DNA of 64,000 nt from Pleodorina starrii (taxonomy: Eukaryota; Chlorophyta; Chlorophyceae; Chlamydomonadales; Volvocaceae), in NCBI GenBank assembly GCA_030267565.1, contig BRXU01000005.1, positions 2,205,501-2,269,500 of the forward strand, in the 5' to 3' direction. The notes below the pieces were generated by a model. It was not told the DNA's origin. It saw only the letters and a list, made by a program, of their open reading frames with translations, and made no database searches. This document shows, piece by piece, positions 59,103-64,000 of this stretch; position 1 is the stretch's first letter, and each line of letters starts with the position of its first letter. The translations under genes were made by a program, and so were the position numbers.

Positions 59103-62100
59103 ATGGAAGCGATGGAGGCGCAGCTGCAGCAACTGAACAATGAGGTCAAGGATAAGGACACGAAGCTGGAGGAAGCGGAGAAGGATCTCCGTGAGAACCC
59201 CGAGGACCAAATCCTTCGCGCACGCCACGACCGGCTGGTCCAGGCCCTTGCGGACCTCAACGCTCGCCGAAAGAACCTTGAGGACAAACTGCTAGGTGCG
59301 CTGCCCGCCTGATTGCTCGCGCCAACGTAGCACGAAGCGAAAATTACATGGGAGGACTCGGTTCCAAGTCACGCGCAGCAGCACTAACCTTCCGTGGCCG
59401 CAAGCAGCCAAGCAGACGGGCAGGGGCAACATTCACAGGGAGCACCAGGGAGCACCAGGACTGCATCCGTTGCGTTTAGAGTACCGGTAGCTGCGCCTCA
59501 GTTTGCTGCGGCACCTTCAAACCTGCACGACGTGCGCTCACGTTGGTCCCAGTTGGGCGCCTGACCCCTGCTCGCCCGCATAGACCTCGCACGTCGCACC
59601 GTAGGGCCTACGGCAACTCCCTTTTGAAATGCAAGCATGTAGCAAGCAGGGGTGTTACGCAGCCCGCGGGAAGCCGCCCTACTCCCAGTCGCCGTTGGCA
59701 CGCAGCCGCTGCGGTTGGCCCCGGCCCGAAAAGCGGGGGAGTTGGTGCTCGCGCAAATTGCGCCAATTGCGACATAGGCCGCCGGATGCGCGGAACCGTA
59801 ACGGCGCAGCGGGTGGATATTTGGCCTTGATATGGCAGGAACGGGGCGCTGACGCGTCGGCCCCCCGCTTTTCACATGCAGCAGGCCAAAAGCTGTTCAA
59901 CAATATCACCGTGTTCGTGCGCGGTCGTTACGGCTATGTGAAGCGGGACTATGTCAAGCTCACGCAGACCCAGTTTCTCCAAAAGATGCAACGCGAGGGC
60001 TGCGTACGGGTCGTACCCGTGGACGAGCAGCCGTCCCAAATCCTGGCGGTGGACGACTGCACCGACAAAGCTGTGGACGTCGACGACGTGCAGCTGCAGG
60101 ACAACATGCGGCTGGCCGTGGTGGTTGGTGCGGAGGACGCGAGCAACTGGCTCGAGCAGAAGGTTAGTTGAAAGTTGGTTCACTTTGCACCAACACGCAC
60201 CTGATATGACTGGCCTGTCTACTACTCCATTTACGGTATGTTGTTGACGTGCGTGCAGCATGTGGCGCGGGGCTCCGTGACGTGACTTCCATCCGCTGTC
60301 GAAGGCCATTTACCGGTTCAGGCCGGTCAGGCTTGCAGTTACGGTAAGAATACATGCTGAGCGCGCGTGCCTTGACCGCATCATGCTGGTGTCCTGCCCT
60401 GCCCTGCCCTGCCCCATGCCTGCTCCAGGAGACGACGATTCAGGGCTGGAAGGAGGGCCTGGGAAACGCTGCGGACGAGTACCAGTCTGCGGAATGGGCC
60501 ACGGCCCACCTCGCCGGCGATGAGGGTGAGGATACCCGCAACTCAGCGTGAGGGTGAGGATACCCGCAACTCAGCTGTGCCGCCCTGGACCGCAGAGTCC
60601 CTGCCGCCGCCGCCGCTGCGTGCCGCAGGCGGTGCGCCGCCGGCGCCCACGGACCGCACCGCCTCCGGTCGCGCGCTGGGTCGGCAACCCGCTCCGGGAT
60701 TGGTATTTTTGAGCGTGGTTGACACTGGCACTGCCTGGCACTGGCTGGAAAGAGGGCGCCAACAAGGGCTCAAAACTAGCGTAATGTGGCTGCATGCCGT
60801 GCTGTCTGTCCCCGCGTTGGGCTGGCTCGTTACTTGACTGGCACTCAATTCTGTTAACCGTATGGCATCTGTGCTAGGGCTTACTACTACTGCAGTACCC
60901 TATGTGCACGTAGGTGAGTTGCGTTCCTCAACCAGCACTGACGAATGTACGACCACGTGCCACTGCATGGTGTTGCACCCACCCGTCTTCTGGGTCCGTT
61001 CGCTAACGCCGTATCCTTCTCCGCTGCGGATTTCTCTTTATATCCCCTAGTTGGCTGATCGGACGCGGGACGCCGGACATCAACAGGCAGGCCTGAATTG
61101 CAATGCCGTGTCCCACGGTTTGTGGGATGCCGTCAGGTGCCCGACGCTGGTGCTTCAAGGCGATCGAGGTACTTGTAGAGGGCTGCCAAGTCCAGATCGA
61201 GATCGACGGCATGGCCTACTCCGAGCGACGTGTGGTCCTGGTAGAGCGCAAGCCGCGCATCGCCCTGGTGCATGTGGACTCGCTGAAGTTCAAGATGCAG
61301 ATGCTCGAGTAAGCCCATGGAAGGCTCGGCGTATATGTATGTGTGTGCGCGCGCATGTGCTACCGTATAGGCATTTTGCTGTGCGTACATGGCAGCCGGG
61401 GGCGGTTGCCGCAGCGTTCAGGCCGTGCTCCCAAGCCCATCACTGTGCGGGTGCGCCTCCAGCCACCTGCTGACCACCTGCACACCCGCTCCGCTCCACC
61501 ATGCACCAACACGCACGACGCCCGCGCAGGCAGCTCGTGGCGACCGGCGCGCCCAACACGCGCATGCTGCGGGACCCTGCCACGGGCCTGATCAAGCCGC
61601 TGGAGGTCTTCCTCATGGCGGCGGACGGCTGGGCGGACAACCAGGCCGAGGCGGCGGCCTGCGCGGTCCGCATGGAGGAGTGCGGCATTGCGCCGCTGCT
61701 GCCCACTGGCGAGCACGGTGGCTACTGCATGGTGCACGACAGCTGCGGCCGGTGGCCGGTGGACGACAGCACGCGGCGACGCGGACAGGTGCTATGCGGG
61801 GATGTGCGTGCCTTTACGCTCGAATGGGCTTTTGCTTGCTTGCTACGGGTTGAGCTTGCTACGGGTGTACCGGTAGGGTATGTAACACAGCGTGTGCAGG
61901 CGTGCGTACCAGGCCCATGCACGCACCCTGACCGTCGGCAAACCATTACTGATGCTGACCTATTTTCCGAAACACACCATCCACCCGTTACGCCTCGCCC
62001 ACGCACCCCGGACACAGCAATACCTCCCCAAGCTGGGACGTCAGCCGCAGTCCGGCGGCGGTGCGGCAACGGATGCCGACGCGGGCAGTGGAGGCGGCGG

Positions 62101-62323
62101 GGTGGCGGGGCCCAACAGCGCGGTGGGCACCGGCCGCCACACCATCAGTAGCCAGCAGGCGGCCTGCAGTCCGGCGCCGACTCACCACCTGCGAGTGCAC
62201 TACCCGTTCAGTGCCGCCGGTGCTGCTGTGCGGCGCCGCGTTGCGCCAGTTTGCCGCCCCCCGCACCTGCTGCACACGCCACGCCAGCACCACTCCAGAA
62301 TGCGCAGCGTGCGCAGGCTGTAG
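59103..62323 (+). CDS. Coiled-coil protein of unknown function
   Basis: Not recognised. Six exons: 59103-59295, 59885-60162, 60429-60525, 61137-61308, 61530-61788, 62018-62323; all phases agree, giving 434 residues. The start is ATG in the context GCAGCCATGG. Residues 1-64 are a charged coiled coil (NNEVKDKDTKLEEAEKDL). The middle has strand-like, mixed segments (NITVFVRGRYGYVKRDYVKL; IEIDGMAYSERRVVLVERKP), and a part ending in GWADNQAEAAACAVRMEECG with Cys and His. The last exon is Gly-rich and its end is doubtful. Exon 2 has two possible acceptors three bases apart (GCAGCAG). Intron 2's donor is the weak GTTAGT. Intron 3 carries a family C repeat. TGTAA at 62630 fits its mRNA end. No signal peptide or membrane segment is seen. 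Confidence 0.6.
60522..60575 (+). repeat. 28-bp tandem duplication spanning an exon 3 donor
   Basis: GAGGGTGAGGATACCCGCAA plus CTCAGCGT is repeated once, from 60522 and from 60550. The exon's GTGAGG donor (60526) is duplicated 28 bp downstream; use of the second would shift frame. Confidence 0.8.
60993..61044 (+). repeat. Intron repeat family C, coiled-coil gene intron 3
   Basis: GGTCCGTTCGCTAACGCCGT, then TCCGCTGCGGATTTCTCTTT: sense orientation, about 90 nt before the acceptor of exon 4. Confidence 0.85.
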
Positions 62324-63807
62324 CCAGGGAATGCACGCATGCTGGGGCCGGGGTGGCGGGCTGTGAGTTGGGCAGGCGGGTTTGGGGCGGCAGCAGCGGC
62401 TAGGGGTCTAGTTCTTCGGCGCTCATCGTGTGCGTGGAGGTTACAGGACTGCGGCCGGTTCCCATCCTTAAATGCATGCGATGTGTCAATAATCGACATG
62501 TGGGGTACCAGTATTGCCCGTGTTGTTATTGGGAACAGTCAGTTCCAAGACCAGGCGGGTCCACAAGGAATGCGACAGAATGCGCGCCTGGCGCCCGCGG
62601 CGCCCGCCGTCAGGCACGCAGCAGGCGCTTGTAACACCCTCTGTGCATTCTCTCTGACTTGACGCTTCCTCAACTGCTAATCCACGGGCAGTGCGCCGCC
62701 CCCAGTGCGCCCGGCGGCAATCCCTGCAGCTCCAAGGCCGTGCATCTCCACACGGAAGGACACACACTGTATTCATGGCTGACGAATGGCAAAGCTTAAA
62801 TAGAAGAGGCAGAACAGAAGGGGCGTGCGTGGGGGCAGGTACGCATCCAAGCGTACCGTATCCTGATGCTGGTCCGCAGCTGGTCCGAGTAAACACCTCC
62901 CGGTTTGCTGTTTTTTGAAGCCGCACGGCCGCGGCGCATAGCTGCTCCACGAACGCCACGACGGTGCCAGGTCGTCCAGCGGTCCGTCCGCGTGAGCGTC
63001 CAGCGTCCTCGGTGCCGACGTGCAGACCGGCCTGCGGAGCTCTGCACGGGCCCCCCCACGCGGGCCAGCCACAGCTCCCGCTGCGCATTCAGCTCCGCCA
63101 GGTAGGTAGCCCGGGGGGTCGATGGCGCCCTAGATAGACCAGCAGCTCGGCCTCGGCGGCCGGCGGGGGGCCGGCAAAGGGGGATGGCGGCTCCGGCGGC
63201 TCTGCTGCTGCTGCTGCTGGCGGCGGGCTGTTGTCGTACAGTGACAAGAGGCACGCAACCTCCTGCAGCTCCTGCTGGCTGGGCGAGGTCCTCGAGCGCG
63301 CACGGTGCGGAGGCGCTGGAGCGCCTCCAAGCAAGCGCGCCAAGAGCATGCCGCGCTGCTGTTGGCCGTCCGCGGCCGCCGCGGCCGCCGACGAGACGTG
63401 CTTGATTGGCGACATGGCGAGGCGCTCGTGGAGGCCGTGCAGCTCCTGCAGCTCCTACCGGTACCTGTGCGGCCCCCCAGGCGGCGCAGAGCGGCACGCC
63501 ATCACCACCGCCGTGCGAGCGCATGCCATGCCCCCGCGGGGCGGGACGCAGATGGACAGCCGACACACGGACACGTGGTGACGGGCGAGCATTGTGCGGC
63601 CCTACAATACACCTGCCTGCGCGGTGATGCATGGGCCTGCCCCTTAGGCCCAAACCCCCTCCCCCAATCCTTTCACCTCTGGCCGGCTGCGATACACCTC
63701 CCACGCACTCCGGCACTCCCCGTGGCCCACGCACAGGCCGACTCGCTCGTCTACACATGGCTTCTCAACCAGGTCGACCCGGTGCTTCTTGATGTATGGA
63801 GCATACC
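62324..63807. other. Poorly resolved region downstream of the coiled-coil gene
   Basis: Holds the 3' UTR of the coiled-coil gene. On the minus strand, open frames between about 63415 and 62900 are Ala/Pro-rich with fragments such as LQEVACLLSLYDN and YLAELNAQRELWLARVGG, which could be exons of a gene or a decayed element; splice sites could not be chained, so no gene is claimed. Confidence 0.35.
62630..62634 (+). terminator. Putative poly(A) signal TGTAA
   Basis: TGTAA about 307 nt after the stop of the coiled-coil gene. Confidence 0.5.
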
Positions 63808-64000
63808 AGGGCGTCGGGCGATTTCCCACAGCAGTTCACAAAGACAGTGGTCACGCCTCTGCCCAAGAAAGGCGATCCGTTGGTACCGGCGAATTATAGG
63901 GGAATAGCAGTAGGAGGCAGGGGCGCTTGCAAAGTGCTACGCGGCAGTGCTCCTCGACCGGCTTGTCGGACTCTGTCTCCCCTCCCGGCCCCCCCTGACG
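63808..64000 (+). mobile_element. Non-LTR retrotransposon (LINE) reverse transcriptase fragment, frameshifted
   Basis: The frame reads TVVTPLPKKGDPLVPANYRG then IAVGG, the opening motifs of a LINE reverse transcriptase domain (K-K-G-D...NYR-I). Near 63916-63922 one extra G shifts frame; in the next frame the protein continues ALAKCYAAVLLDRL, as expected for such enzymes. The element runs out of the window, and its 5' part was not identified. It is a decayed copy. Confidence 0.8.

Noticed and set aside
62796..63758. 320-codon minus-strand ORF as a gene
   Set aside because: Arg/Ala-rich shadow-like translation; the more protein-like pieces are in other frames and could not be joined by splice sites.

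Overview
The window looks like nuclear DNA of a volvocine/chlamydomonad green alga. It is very GC-rich, every confidently read gene is split by many short introns with GT/AG ends, coding exons carry long poly-Ala and poly-Gly inserts, and TGTAA (the usual chlorophyte poly(A) signal) lies downstream of several stops. Protein similarity is to plants and Chlamydomonas (exocyst SEC3, h-type thioredoxin, a plant-type SEC23/SEC24-like protein). The species cannot be named. No rRNA, tRNA, operon or CRISPR array was seen. All exon models were read by hand from frame continuity and splice sites; none is backed by transcript data.

Layout, left to right: (1) 3' part of a SWIM/RING E3 ligase, + strand, to 2292. 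(2) Unknown protein with a C-terminal membrane anchor, - strand, 4526-7525. (3) Divergent from it, exocyst subunit SEC3, + strand, 7838-20835, 24 exons. (4) h-type thioredoxin, - strand, 22021-22899. (5) PHD-finger/GNAT acetyltransferase, - strand, 23315 to about 26799. (6) OTU-family deubiquitinase, + strand, 27247-30215. (7) Abitram/FAM206-like protein, - strand, 31506-33568. (8) A repeat-rich intergenic block, 33569-36948, with a 0.7 kb minisatellite and a duplicated multi-hairpin module. (9) SEC23/SEC24-like protein, - strand, 36949-49266, 19 exons. (10) Divergent from it, a BAR-domain protein, + strand, 49807-55904, nine exons. (11) About 3.2 kb of gene-poor DNA with a strong palindrome. 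(12) An unrecognised coiled-coil protein, + strand, 59103-62323. (13) Poorly resolved DNA ending in a frameshifted fragment of a non-LTR retrotransposon reverse transcriptase.

Three neighbours (SEC3, SEC23/24-like, BAR) act in membrane traffic, two in ubiquitin handling (SWIM/RING ligase, OTU protease) and one probably in chromatin. Nothing in the sequence shows they work as one system; three divergent pairs (2/3, 5/6, 9/10) share 5' regions of about 0.3-0.5 kb.

The most unusual feature is in the introns. Three short repeat families (called A, B and C here) recur inside introns of most genes, on both strands. Relative to transcription, the 'sense' form almost always sits in the 3' half just before the acceptor and the 'antisense' form just after the donor. 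Two introns (SEC3 intron 8, BAR intron 5) keep both ends, so the intron is bounded by inverted repeats. This is what DNA-transposon-like introners (mobile, intron-generating elements) would look like. Other notable items are an AT-rich bacterial lpxD-like fragment (rickettsial in style) inside an intron, complementary pentamer arrays flanking one in-frame exon, and paired-hairpin modules with compensatory base changes.
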